Assembly: GCA_036346255.1 (NCBI GenBank)
Contig: CM070619.1
Coordinates: 41,918,342 to 41,982,341 of the forward strand
DNA: 64,000 nt
Reading direction: 5' to 3'
Origin: Ampelocalamus luodianensis
Taxonomy: Eukaryota; Streptophyta; Magnoliopsida; Poales; Poaceae
The notes beneath the pieces were generated by a model. It ran no database searches, had not been told where the DNA came from, and was given only the letters and a program-made list of their open reading frames with translations. Below are positions 46,198-58,499 of the stretch, piece by piece (the stretch's first letter is position 1; each line of letters opens with the position of its first letter). The position numbers and the translations under genes were made by a program.

Positions 46198-46535
46198 ACT
46201 GTTTGCTTGGAAAGGCCCGACTGTGCAACGTTATTCAGCATGAATTATGTAAATAATAAGTTTTGAGATAACCTAGCTTCCCCAGCAAGTACTTAGGTAG
46301 ATTTTTGTTGTTTCCTCGGCTCCTGGAGTCCTGGTATGCTATCCTTAAGGTACTTGTTAGCATTTTACTGTTTGCTTGGAAAGGCCCGACTGTGCAACGT
46401 TATTCAGCATGAATTATGTAAATAATAAGTTTTGAGATAACCTAGCTTCCCCAGCAAGTACTTAGGTAGATTTTTGTTGTTTCCTCGGCTCCTGGAGTCC
46501 TGGTATGCTATCCTTAAGGTACTTGTTAGCATTTT
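46198..46535 (+). repeat. Perfect tandem duplication of 169 bp in the START gene's 3' region
   Basis: 46198-46366 and 46367-46535 appear identical base for base, starting ACTGTTTGCTTGG and ending GTTAGCATTTT. Each has AATTATGTAAATAATAAG, a plausible polyadenylation region. The identity implies a very recent event or an assembly artefact. Confidence 0.95.
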
Positions 46536-47559
46536 TCTGGTGCTAATGCCCTAGAAAGAAATATAGAAAAATACACACCGCATCTTTTTCATAGTCAGAG
46601 TAAGACTGGAACTGCGATGCTGTCTAATAATTCTGGAGCTGCTAATTCAATCGGGCAAGTTTGAAAACATACGGTGCAGTTTGCTCTTACGGAATGTATG
46701 CTGTACATAGCCGCAACAAGGTCAAGAAGAGAACCAAGCATTAACAAATCTATCAACAATATCATCGAGAAAACAAAGGGTAGTGCTACAGCACAAATGT
46801 CTGATTGATGGGGGAAAATTGGACACCGTATCTGCCTTCCACACACATTAATCCAATGCACGGTGTAGCAGTCAAAAGTCTCCACCTATCTTATATTCCT
46901 ATCTGTGGAGCCTTCCCCTCACCGCTCGTTCCTCAATCTTTTCTCCCCAAAATCCCCACATTCTGTCTTATCTCCATATTTCCCCAAAACCCCTCGTCAT
47001 CTCTCTCCCATCTCCGGATCCTCTCCCCAAATCTTCTCATCATGTTCTATTTCCAGACCTTCCTCCCTAAATCTGGCACATGTTTCATCTCTCAACCCTG
47101 CATTTTCCCCAGGTGTCCACTTCGGCGAGCTCCGGCTAGCTGCTCCGGCACTGATACTTCAATGTCAAGTGACTGCCCCATCGAGCCATCATTGTAGCCC
47201 TGCAGTCCGCTATTTTTCTCCAACCCAGACACTAATCCCGCGAGAGTACGAGCTGCTGTCGCAGAGGACGCAACAGCTATGGTGGTGGTCATTGAACAAT
47301 GCTGACGTCCCTTACAAGCTGCTGGACGTTCTGGTGGTCATTGAACAATGCTGACGTCCCTTACAAGCTGCTGGACGTTCTGTTCAGCCTCCTCGATTTT
47401 GGGCCAACCTTAATCACTACTCTCTCGCCTACAATCGTCAACCGTGTTCCGCCGCGTGGGCTCATCATCGGTGTCACCGTGACCTACCTCGAGAAGTTCT
47501 GCATCTCGCCACCATTCAAGTGCCGCTTCCACTTACTAGGTAGCAAGTTGCAGGAGTTT
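46536..47559. other. Intergenic; includes a 49-bp tandem duplication (47284-47381)
   Basis: GGTGGTCATTGAACAATGC..GCTGGACGTTCT occurs at 47284-47332 and again exactly at 47333-47381. A frame across it reads NADVPYKLLDVLFSLLDFGP and TLSPTIVNRVPPRGLIIG, which looks protein-like but matches no family I know. 46610-46880 shows nothing. Confidence 0.5.
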
Positions 47560-47920
47560 TCTTGAATTGTTGCAACTCATTCTCTCTATTGTTGCAACAA
47601 GTGTTTTTGTTTGTTGCAATGTATCTTTATCAAATCTTGTAGCAAGTGTTTTTGTTGCAATTGTTTTTGTTGATTTGTTGCACCAAAGAAATTTTTTTTT
47701 GCAATTGGGGTTGTGATTTGTTGCAGCGCTTTGCTTCTATGGTTTGTCGCCACTAAATGGGTTTTGTTTTATGCTTAGTAATCATTGTTGTGCTCACTAT
47801 CATTTTTGTTACGGTTTTTTGTTGACAGATCAAACGTTTATTTCGTGTTTGTTGCATCCGGATCAAGATTTGTTGTAAACTTAGAAACCAATTGTTGCAC
47901 TTCTGGATTTTTTTATTACA
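47560..47920 (+). repeat. TTGTTGCA-rich repeat stretch
   Basis: The octamer TTGTTGCA or close variants recurs about ten times, separated by T-rich spacers, e.g. AACAAGTGTTTTTG. No coding potential. Its regular use suggests subterminal repeats of a transposon, but no ends were found. Confidence 0.6.
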
Positions 47921-48165
47921 CCGAATATAACGGCTGAGATCGATGTCTTAAGTGAAATCTAAGAGACGGAGTGGGCGTATGATGGGACATATGGTTGCTG
48001 GTCGCTCCCAAAAACAAATGATCAATTCAATTAAAGTGGATGGAAGTACAGCTGATAGATAAATTACACTAAAATTCAAAAGAAATGGATTTTCATACGG
48101 TGACGCAATTTTGATTATACAAAACTCAAGGAAGGAAGAGACACAAAGAACAGGCCCAGATAGGT

Positions 48166-48735
48166 GCAAACAGGGATCAAAATCCCGGTACCGATGCAAA
48201 TCCCGGCTGGAGGTTGGTAACGGTAACCGGCCGGTGAAAACTCAGGAAAAATCGGACGAAGTTCGAAAACTGAATTTGGAATTGAGGATTTTGAAAACCG
48301 GTTACCACCCAAAAATTGGAAAACCCGGTTGGAAAAACCAGAACTAAAACCAGAAAAATAGAGAAAACCGGTTATGGGTAATTAGCAATTGGAATAGTGC
48401 AAATATTAATTAGAAAGTGTTTACTGAAGTGCATATTTAGCTCATACAATACGTAATCTAGCATATTTAACTCATACAATACGTAATCTAGCATATTTAG
48501 CTCATATGAAGTGTAAACTAGCCGGAATAATAATTCAAGCATATTTAGCTCATATAATAGGTAATATAGCACAAAAACGCCTAAACCAACCTAGTAAGTT
48601 CATTATGCAATCATAAACTTAAATTTGAACTTGAAAATTTTAAAATTTTGGTTGGTTACTGTTCATCCCAATCCCCACGGAGATTTCTGGTAACCAGCGG
48701 TTACCAGCCGGTAACCGGCAGGAATTTGATCCATG
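48166..48735. mobile_element. Candidate MITE with GGATCAAA ends
   Basis: The left end GGATCAAAATCCCGGTACCG and the complement of the right end GGATCAAATTCCTGCCGG are similar, followed in both by CGGTTACCGG-like repeats. The interior carries the ~30-bp tandem array (48431-48568). No target duplication is clear, so the boundary is tentative. Confidence 0.5.
48431..48568 (+). repeat. Tandem array of a 30-bp unit, 4 copies
   Basis: GCATATTTAGCTCATACAAT plus ACGTAATCTA at 48431, 48461 and 48491, and after an 18-bp gap at 48539. The later copies are more diverged. Confidence 0.9.
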
Positions 48736-49821
48736 GTCACAAGTAACATGTAGCAGCAAGCTGACACAAGGGAAAGGCAGAGAAAAGAGGAGAGGTAGAA
48801 AGGCGGCGATGGCAAGAGGGTGCGATTTCACTTCGCACTCTTGCTACTCTCGCTCGCTCTCGCTCAATCTATGGCTTTCTCGTTCTTTAGGTTTTGATTT
48901 TCCGGAGACTGATTATTATTTGCCACCGTCATTAGCAGTTATTTCAGCAAGTATGTTTCTCCACGTACGTTATTTACTTTTTATTTTGTGGTTAGTAAAT
49001 TATTCGTCGCGGAATTAATCTTACGTAATTTATTAGTTGTAGTTTTTAGACGTAGTTAATTAGTTACCAATTAATTAATTAGTAGTAAGTACAATGTTTT
49101 ACTCAATTAATTAGTCTGAAATAGTTAGTAGAATTAAGTCTTAATAAATTAGTAGTCATTAATACTTTAGTCCTATTTTATAATACATGATTAATTTGCT
49201 TTCATCATTTATTGGTAAGACGATGTTGTTGCTTTTACAAAGTCCGAAAGCTTTTATAAAGTTAAAATGTCAATTTGTTTAAGTTGTTTAAAATGCAAGA
49301 GCTTTGTAGGAAACAAGGTAATTCCTTTTTTTTGTCCCTGGCATGAAGTTTTGCTTCCCGAGTAAATTACGTTGAACTTAGTTGACCTACATCATGTAGT
49401 ATAATGTAGTGCAACATTGTACTTACAAATACGATAATGCAAGTGGATGGTTCTCCACTATATCTACCCCGGCCAAACTCCCATATATGGCATAGTGCCA
49501 AGCACTTGAAAACCCATAAAACTAAAAGGAAATATGTTATTACACTATAAGTAAGAACATATTGATAGGTAATTAATTTTGTACTAATAAATTAGCATTA
49601 CAGGACTGAAGATGTGCCACTTGTTTTAGTTTGGATATTACAATGTGTATGCATTATATGAGACAAACAAGTAGTGTTGTGATTCAGAAACTTGTTGTAA
49701 GTACATTGTTGTCATTACGTATCACACGCTCTCTGTATTTATGCGTAATTTATAATTTGCAGTAATCTATCGTCATCATCATTTTTTCACTAATAGTCTA
49801 TCTCTTCCATGTCTGGCAAGC
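48736..49821. other. AT-rich intergenic stretch
   Basis: Contains a short frame (48809-49018, MARGCDFTSHSCYSRS) without homologues that I recognise, then AT-rich DNA with TTAATTAGT repeats. No supported gene. Confidence 0.5.
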
Positions 49822-50970
49822 CATGCCTATACCGAAACTTCTGAAATACTTCTACGATGAGAATCACTGGTGCAAGTCGTGGATTGACGGGGACAAAGAT
49901 GGCCCTCCACCCCTAGCGCTTCAGGCCAGGAGGGAATGCTGGGAGGTGGACGCTCGCCATGTCCCCATCCTATAGGACCCAGGCTTATTGCCCTTCGCGA
50001 GGCTGGTCTTCGTCGGGCGCTGGTTCACCCTGGACGGCAGCCTGCTGTCAGTACTTGTCGACTGGTGGAGGCCCGAGACGGTGGGGTGAGATGACGGTCA
50101 TCCTGTAGGATGTCTCATTCCTGACCGGTCTCCCAATCCGAGATGAGCCACTTATTCTAGGCCGTTCGCTGGCGGACTAGAAGGCCAGGCTGGGGAACAA
50201 GTTTGGTATACCTATGCGGGACAGTGCCCGTGGCATCCCTCGGACTTGGCTGAGGCTTTTCAGCCAGTGCCCGGATGACTTACCCGACGACGTTGTTTGG
50301 ACGCACCTCCTCGCCTACCTTCTATATCTTTTTAGTTCTATCATGTTTCCCACGTCACAGGGCGGTTGGGTGTACCCTAGCTTCGTCCGCATCGCCGAGT
50401 CTTTGGCTGATGTGGAGGCTAGGGCGATACCTCAGTCCAGCTGGGCATCAGCCGTCCTCTGCACCACATACAAGGGGTTGTGTGATGCTTCATGGTGAGA
50501 CATCGGTATCAAGCCCATCCTTGTCTGTTGCTACATGCTCCTGCAGTTGTGGAGCTAGGAGCACTTTCCTGTTAGGTGGCCATCCTTCCACAGAGCAGTC
50601 TACCTGTACCCCTCGTTGCGGGACCAGATAGACGGGCCCACCATGGGCTCCCAGTGGACTGCCGCTGTCCTACACTAGGCGAAGGACAGACCGGTGAGGT
50701 GTTCCTCATTGTTCCACAATGAGTTCGAGTCGTTACATGACAACGATATCATCTGGGCTCCATGAACCCCGGACTTCGTGGCCTCGGTAGCGTCACACGG
50801 GTTGTCCTTGCAATGCACGCAGGATGCCGTACTTTGGGTGACAACATGTCATCTGGTGTTTACACATATGGTGGAGCCTTACGCGTCGCAGCGCGTAATG
50901 CGGTAGTTCGATTTGTACCAGGTCGTGCCCCCTCCCGATGGCAGGATGTTGCAGTGAGCCATCCACTTGT
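49822..50970 (+). pseudogene. Second PMD-protein pseudogene
   Basis: The order of PMD motifs is clear although the frame shifts. First MPIPKLLKYFYDENHWCKSW, then GLLPFARLVFVGRWFTLDGS with VDWWRPET (about 49980-50080), DVSFLTGLPI (about 50108), RDSARGIPRTWLRLFSQCPD (about 50217), YLFSSIMFPTSQGGWVYPSF and SWASAVLCTTYKGLCDASW (about 50325-50498), LQLWSWEHF and YPSLRDQIDGP (about 50530-50640), and VEPYASQRVMRQFDLYQVVP near 50870-50930. Stops replace expected codons (e.g. Gln to TAG near 49972). It is only distantly like the PMD copy at 32530 and has no visible introns, so it belongs to a different subfamily. No terminal repeats were found around it. Confidence 0.8.
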
Positions 50971-51516
50971 GAGTCCAACTCTCGTCCGAATAATGTTTAC
51001 ACTTCATACTTATATCCTCTGTTCTGTAGGATTGTTAATGACAATCAGAGGGGGTGCATGATTGTAATCCGCAGTGGAAGCTTTTTCCTCAAATCTACTA
51101 TTGTCTGATTGTGCAACCTGCCAACACAGCAATAATGCAAAAACAAAAAGATAGCAAGTAGTTTGTGGCACCGCGGTACGAGTGACTGTAGCAGATAAAA
51201 AAATGAACGTCGCTTTCATCTAAGATCAGTGCTGCTGCTTTTTCTCACGCTTGACCAAAACACGTCCTACCTCCTAATCTCTTGCACCAACCGCAAGAAT
51301 ACTGGATTGGTTTTCTGTTCTTTCACCCGAGCAAAACCGCAGCTGCCACCTGCTACTACTGCGAGACCACACCAACAGTACACAGCCTAATGTCGCGCAC
51401 AGCATCCAAAACAGCATGGTAATTTCTTCTTGTCTTGTTGGAGATCATGCATAAGCAAAAAGCCCCGACCGCCTATAGCATAGCCAGAAAAGCAACACTA
51501 GAAAATCACGCATGCA
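50971..51516. other. Intergenic stretch
   Basis: No gene or repeat recognised between the PMD pseudogene and the next retroelement. Confidence 0.5.
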
Positions 51517-51521
51517 TGTAC

Positions 51522-52497
51522 TGTAACATCCCAAGTTTGGACTTGTGTTTCAAATGTAAGAAAATGAGTAGAAATTAAAACTTTTTCTTACATCTTGTAT
51601 TTCCTGTATGTTCTAAACAATTCTTGTAAGAGGAATATGAAAATACAAAGTCACAAGTCTTTTGATCCAAATCTTGACCTTTCAAAAACATTCTTGTCAA
51701 ATCTTGTGATCATCTCCTGGAAATATATTTCCCAAGTTCTAGGGTTAGTGTGTGACCCCTCTGGAAAATTTTACAATTTTTAGAAATTGTTTGAATATTT
51801 TTGGAGGACAGTCAAACCTGTTTGACTTTCAAACCCTAGCCCAGCACCTTGTAGAATTTTTGGAGAAATATGTACTACATAAAAACCCCTAAAAATTTTA
51901 TACAAGGTCAATACCTAAGTTAGCAAGCTCCTGTAAAAATTTCATAATTTTTGGAGTTGTTTTGCTACCTCAAATCAATCCCCAAAGTCTGTCTCAATTC
52001 AAAACCCTAAAATCTAAACTCTGGTCTGAGCCAGACTTGGGCTCGATTCAAACCCGAGCCCAAGTCATTTGACTCGGTCGAACCAAGCCACCTCGAATCT
52101 AAACCATTGGATTAAAATCGAACCGCCCACGACCACCCTAGCCTTTCTTCTGTTCTTCTTCCTCCTTGCGCCGTGCGCCAGCACAGTGGGCAGTATGGCC
52201 TTGGTCATGTCTTGCTCCCTCGTTAATGTCTCTATGGTCGGGGCAGTTAATGTGTGCCACTGCTTTCGGCCATGGTCATGCTCTTTTCCTGCCCCCATCA
52301 TTTCCTTTTTGGTCCACGGCTGTACCATGAGCCAAGCTCACCTTGGAGCTCACCCGAGGTTTTCGTTTTGCCAAACCCTAGCTCTCCAGCTTTATAAAGC
52401 TCCCTAAACCCCTCTTTGAGCTCCTTTGCAGCACCCCTTAGCTCCCCTTTGCTTGTGGAGCTCAAAACACCGAAAACACCAAAACCACCATTGTGGA
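51522..52497 (+). mobile_element. 5' LTR, first ~975 bp only
   Basis: From TGTAACATCCC to about GGATCC at 52497. The part from 52198 matches 58965 onward of the 3' LTR almost exactly (CTTGGTCATGTCTTGCTCCC). A TATA-like CTTTATAAAGC lies at about 52389. It stops abruptly where internal coding sequence begins, so the rest of the LTR and the primer-binding site were deleted. Confidence 0.8.
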
Positions 52498-52851
52498 TCC
52501 AACTTTCGGATGAATTCCCTAGCTTTTTGCTCACCTACCTCGTTCTTGTATGCTTTAGATGGGAAGCTGGTATTTGGTCAAGGAGACGCGTGCGGAGTAC
52601 GTGGACGGGTATCCCGCACTACTGCAAGATATGATGTGGCGCGCCAACTTCACCAACCAACCAGAGTACGCCATCTACCGTCGGGATCGGGGACCTGGAA
52701 TGGAAGAGTATCGATGCGTGGTCAACGTCATCGCAAGACAAGTGACCGGCAGTATTCTATAGAGTTTCCGGGTTCACGCTACCTCCGAAGCCATGGCCAT
52801 TCAGGAAGCTGCCAGCAGGGTTATGAGTCAACTTCATCGTGACTTGACGGA

Positions 52852-55800
52852 TGTGGGGACCCCGGTTTATTCGACTTGTAAGGCTTAGTCTTCCATTGAC
52901 CCCAGCATCACAAATCAAATAAACTAAGCCCGAGATATGTATACTTCCCAAATGCAGATACACACCTGCTACAAAATCATGCATCAATTCCATACAATGA
53001 TCTAACAAAGACATACATAATAAGGATTTATTACAACAAGGGCCAACCGCCCAAAAGCAACAAAATAACAAATAGACAATGAAGCAAAAGGGCCATAAGA
53101 TGGCAAAAACAAAAGAGCCAATTGGTGTGCCTTTACCCACAAGGCAACCAACCGGGCCGCCAAGCTAGTCGCCAAACCCGAAGCACGTCTCACAAAAGGG
53201 AAGCCCTTGGGGCTCACCTTCTTCCTCTGCAACAAAAACATTAAGCAAAGCAACTGAGTACAAAAATTGCTTTTGCACTCGCAAGACTGACGTGTAGGAA
53301 TAACAGAACTATAATTAACTACATGCAAGCTTTATTTAAGTGGAGGGGGCTCTGGATTGACTTTTAGCATAAAGCAAGTTTTCATTTGCAATAATGTAAT
53401 GGATTCAAAGCAATTTGACAAACTGATTGTAATTGTTGAAATAACAGCGATACAATAAGTACAAGAGTAACCACCTATTGGTGACTATCCCACCGCCACC
53501 ACACATAGCACTAATCCCGCATTCGTACTCACCCATGTCAAGTTTTAATTTAAAGGTTGTAGTCTAACTCTTGAAAGACCTTGCCAAGCGTGTCCATAAC
53601 CTAGACGAGGCTATTCGAATAGTTTTAACCTCGCAGGTGTACCAATGTACCCACACTTGCATCGCCTTCAAGCCACAAGCACACTACCAAGGTATGTCGG
53701 GCACAGCTAAGTCCTACGAGACATTTCCAATCTTGTGTATTAACCACGAGCCGCTCGTATGGGTAGAAACACCATACGCTTACATTGCAAGCCGAGAGAC
53801 AACAAGCCATCACTGGGAAGCCTTTTGGACTCTACAATGCTCCCAGCACTATCCTCCCGCGGCTCCTGCGACCGAGCCAATACACGCCAAAGTACTAAGT
53901 CAAGAGAGGTCCCATACCCTCTAGTGTGGTTAGCACGCTAAAATGCTTGGTTGGTGTAACAAGATGTTCGGTCCTTGTTGACTCTGCACCATTCCGATCA
54001 CACCTAAGCACACCAACATACCATTATGCCCAAGTCTAAATCATTTTGTTTTTAGATTTTAGTTTTCACAAGTAAACATGGTACAAGGCTGAAATCATGT
54101 TTATAATATGTTGTATGTGATCAAGGCTATCGACTAGGTCGATAATCGCCCAATTCTACCCAGAACTAAGCATTGCTAAGCATCATATCGTAAAGACAAA
54201 TAAGAGGCCTAAATCATTCACCGGGCTCTAATTCACCGGTGAGGATAATATTCCTAAGGTAGTGGAAGGGTGAACAATTTAAGGGAAACAATGCAATAGG
54301 ATTAGCTACCTCTATTCGCAAAATTAGTCATTGACACAAGAGCATGCATACATACAAGTAAAACAAAGTATTAGATTTTAAAAGTAATGGGATGGAGTGG
54401 ATATGATCAAACCGCTTGCCTTGTCAGATCACTTTCTTGTCTGCAGAGGATTCACTCACGTAATCAATAATTCCTTCTAACCTAACGCTAAAAGGCGATA
54501 ACCAAATAAGAACAAGAACTCCAAATAAAACTCAACAGAAAAGTTATCCAAATGTGACGAAATTTATACACAAGGTAAAATACGAACATACCTAGACATA
54601 GAAACTGAAAACTTAATTTGGATTTGTGGTGCAAAAGATATTCTCTAAAACCTAATTTCGCCATAATTAGCAATGTGAGCAAAAATATTTTCTAGAAAGA
54701 TTTTGAAGCTGAAACTTTTATGGTAGCTACCTACTGGTATAGTGGTAACCCATATAAAATTTCAGGTCATTTGGAGTTAAAATGATTTAGTTATGATTTT
54801 TCTAAGTTTTAAATCTAAGACATGATTAATTTCAGTATTAAAGACTACTGCAAAACCTATACTAAGCTAAAGTACTTTAACAGATGCATTTATAGAACTT
54901 TAGTTTGTTAAATTTGGAGCTACAGAGAAAAAGTTATGCAATTTTGAAGTTCAAAACAATTAATTAAACTGCAAATAAAAACCTTCGGGACTTAAACTGG
55001 AAAACCACTCAAACCAGGGAGGTCGTGGGCCGTTGATCAAAGATCGCGCGGCGCACGAGCATGGGCGCGCAAAACCCCCACGAGCACCCGCGCGAACAGA
55101 CCACAACGCACCTAGGGGAGGTCTGAGCCGTAGATATCAGATCCAACGGCTCCGACCAGGACATGCACAACAGACGCGAGGAACTACTCGCGCTTAACGG
55201 AGGTCATGACCGCCGATCAAGATCCGCGGTCCGAGCCCTAAGGGAGGCCCTAAAGCTTTAAAACCAAAGGAGGAGGTCGGACGGTGAGATTTGAAAGAGG
55301 AGGTCTTAACGGCCATGATCGAGCGGAGAGATCTGGGCTGTAAGTTACAGAGAGACACCTGGACGGCTGGGATCTCACCGAGGAGGTCATGGATGGCCAA
55401 AATCTACGTGGGGAGGTCCTACACGACAGGGTTTTAACGGGAGGAGATCTGGGCGGCTCAGATCTCACGGAGGTGGTCGTGAATGGTCCAGATCAACTCG
55501 GAGGGAGGTCCTGAGAGATAACATTTTACAGAGAGAGGTCTGGACGGCTAAGATCTCCACGGGGAGGTCCTAGACGGCGCAGATCTCCCCAAGGGAGGTC
55601 TTTGAGGTGGTCTTTGCAAAATAAACAGGGAGGTCCTACGACTGAAGACCTCACGAAAGGGAGGATCTACGGCTAAGAGTTAAACCCGAGAGGTCTCCAA
55701 TGGCTGAGATTGAGCGGAGAGTGGTCTAAAGACTTAAGGCTTTACAAAAATAACTCTAAGACTCAGATCTAAACTTGGGGAGGTCGTGGATGGCTAGGAT

Positions 55801-57804
55801 GAAACCGAGGAGGAGGTCCTAACGCCGATGTTTTAACAGCACAATATCCTACGGTAAAATTTAACCTCCAAGAGGTCTCAACGGCTGAGAATTGGCCTAG
55901 GTGGTCCTTAGTGGTTTTCTTTACAACGAGCCTCAAGGGTAGTGATCGTGACGGTCCAGATCTCCACAGGGGAGATCATGAACGGCCAAAATCAACCCGA
56001 GGTGGTCCTAAGGTTTGTCGGGGGTGGTCTAAAGTATGACAACAGGAATGAGGTCCACGAGTGCTTATACAGGAACCTTCCGACAGCCTATTAATTGCTC
56101 CAAAGAATAAACTCCTAATGATCAAGCATTTAATCCTCGATCCCTGGTGAACTTGACAACATACCACCCGCTGCCGTCCGGACAAACCCGAGGGTGGTCG
56201 GGGCTTGCCTACGGTGACGAGGACCAAAACGACAAAACTACGGAAAGTATAACGAGCTCGTGAAACTAGAAAAACAACAAGAGCTTAGCCAAGAGAGGCA
56301 CCCGAGGTTGAGAAAGCAAGGAGATAGCAGGAGCGGCTCCGACGACCAAAAGCTTGCTTGAGATAAGGAAGAAGGAGATCCGACCAAAGAACAAGTTCCC
56401 ACTTTGAAAATCCCCGAGGAGGCCAAACAAAGCAAGTGGAAATGATCAAAGTGCCTAAATGGACAAGTTGGCACGCTAAGAATGCAAATGAACCACTTGG
56501 ATCTCTGATGGCCTTGAGGAGCTCCAAAGTTCGATAATGGCGAGGGGTGCCTCGGTGTTGTGAGTAAGGGAACACAGAGAGGAGCCTGTGGTTTCTTTAA
56601 GGTTGAGAGAGAGTAAGGGGAAGCAAGGTTGAGCTTCAAGGTTGCACTGAGTCAACATTTACGCCATGGAAGTACATGAAATGATAGGGCGGTGGAAAGG
56701 AGACTTTGGGGAAAGGTGTCGACAAGAATTAAAAGTTGGCGTAACTAGCCGTTGACAAGGACATGAAAAGACAAGGCATTGCTCCCCATCGCCGAGGCTC
56801 ACACGCGTGTGAAAACGATGCCGACTAGGCTCGTGGAGGTCCCACCAATCGTGAAAGAGCTCAAAGAGGACCGGTCGAGGAATACAATGTTTGAGTTAGG
56901 TGTGGAGCTCGAGTGGGAGGTGTTGACGGTTGGATTTGAATCAAGGGCCCCGATTTAAGGAAGTGATCGAGGTCCTAAGCCGCAAGAAGGTCCGAGACAT
57001 AGATCAAATGATGGACGGCTCACGATCTCCTCGGTGCCAAAGTGGTCGATCGAGGTGGTCTTTGCAAAGGTGCAAAAGGGTGGCCCAAGGGGAGGTCGGG
57101 GTTGTCTTTGTAAAAGCCCGAAGGGAGGTCCTAGGGATGACCAAGCGTGGTCTCGAGGAGGTTCTCAAGATCTTCAAAGCAGCAGGCAAAGATCCAACTA
57201 CCGATATTGTTTGCGCCAAAGGGATGAGCTCGAGGTGCTCCAATGGGTGGGGTTCAACTGAGACAAGTGGTTTGGGCTCGAGTCCAGACTTGAACCCAAA
57301 CAGACCTTGACCTAGGGTTGGATTTTTGAACTGAAACTTTGAGGGATATTTAGAGGTAGCAAACTAACTCCAAAATTTCTGAAATTTTTATAGTAACTTG
57401 CTAACTCGAGGTGGACCTTGTATAAAATTTCCAGAGGTTTTATGTAGATCATTTTTTTCTTTTGCTAAAAATTCTTCCAGTGTCGATTAAGGTTTGACCA
57501 AAGGTCGGAATGGTTTGATTGCCTCTTAGAGTATTCAAGCAATTTCTAAAAATGGTGAAATTTTTGGAGGGGTCACATATCAACCCAAGGACTTAGGAAA
57601 ATATTCTCGAGAATGATCACAAGATTTGACAAGAGGGTTTTTGGAAAGGCGGGGTTTAAGGTCGAATGACTTGTGGCTTGTAATCCCGTAATTCTTTTGC
57701 AAGAATCCTTTAGAACATACAAGAATTGCAAGATGTAAGAAAAAGTTTTAATTTCCCCTCATTTTCTTACATTTGAAACACAAGTTGAAAATTGGGATGT
57801 TACA
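52852..57804 (-). mobile_element. Nested solo LTR, 4.95 kb (TSD ACGGA)
   Basis: Plus-strand ends TGTGGGGACC and TTGGGATGTTACA, flanked by perfect ACGGA at 52847-52851 and 57805-57809. It lies in the opposite direction to the element it entered. It is related to that element's own LTR and to 6630-11748 (e.g. GGGCCGCCAAGCTAGTCGCC near 53154). No internal domain is present, so it is a solo LTR. Part of its interior is a long degenerate array (55120-56030). Confidence 0.92.
55120..56030. repeat. Degenerate minisatellite-like array inside the nested LTR
   Basis: Phrases of the type GGGAGGTCCTGGACGGCT followed by AGATCTCAACGG recur about 25 times at irregular 30-40 bp spacing. The neighbouring LTR at 9000-11150 has a comparable but sparser GATCTGAGC / GTCCGAACG repetition. 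Origin by local slippage is likely. Confidence 0.7.
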
Positions 57805-58499
57805 ACGGAATTGTCTCAACCACCCTACGACCACTTTCCGCAAAGAGGGTTTGAAGCGGACATAAACACATTCGCTGAGATTCAGTTCGGAGAAGACCCT
57901 CAAGTGCGCCAGTTGGCGAGGTTGGTCCACATCATGGACCAAGTTCATCGCTGCAATATGTTTGAGTTGTCAGAAACTCGGCGTCGTCTCAGGGAGGCCC
58001 AGGAGTACCTCAGGATCGGGGTTAGCATGAACCGTGTTCCTCACAATGTGCTTTATAGTGCCAATGAGACCTCCCCAGCTGCTACGGCACCACCTGGGTT
58101 TCGACTTCCGGAAGTGACAGGGCCAGTGCCTGCCTATGGACCGCGCCGCCAAGTCCGCATGACAGTAGGATTTCCTAGCAATCGGAGGTCCGATCCTCCG
58201 GAAGATCATGTTTCTTTGTTAGGATCCCCGAGGCGTCTCTTCAACCCTTTGTCTCCACTGGACACCGGATCACCTAGGGCTCATCTTCTGGACGAGTTCC
58301 CTGTGAACTTCAACAGGGATGACCACATCTAGGTATGTGGGAACTACCGTGGAAGTTGTATCCAGCTAACAGTTGTCCTTTGGAAAATGTAATAGGATAG
58401 CACCTTTTCAATTATGTATGTTGTGTAAGACTCTGTTGTGGGCAGTAGCCTTTTCCTTCCTCGAACAACCGAAAAGGATGTTGTAGTGTCCAAAACCAT

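Larger units (their letters stand above)
52559..58332 (+). pseudogene. TE-associated ORF of unknown function, split by a solo LTR
   Basis: Part one (52559-52851) starts MGSWYLVKETRAEYVDG, has MMWRANFTNQPEYAIYRRD and continues through a TAG at 52760-52762 to VMSQLHRDLTE. Part two (57810-58332) resumes in the same frame after the nested LTR and one copy of its duplication: LSQPPYDHFPQRGFEADI, VRQLARLVHIMDQVHR, a helical ELSETRRRLREAQEYLR and a Pro/Arg-rich tail ending NFNRDDHI. Together ~270 codons. Similar two-part proteins, with a small globular domain then a short coiled coil, occur in grass retroelements; their role is unknown to me. Besides the insertion only one stop is visible, so the ORF was fairly young when hit. 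Confidence 0.6.
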
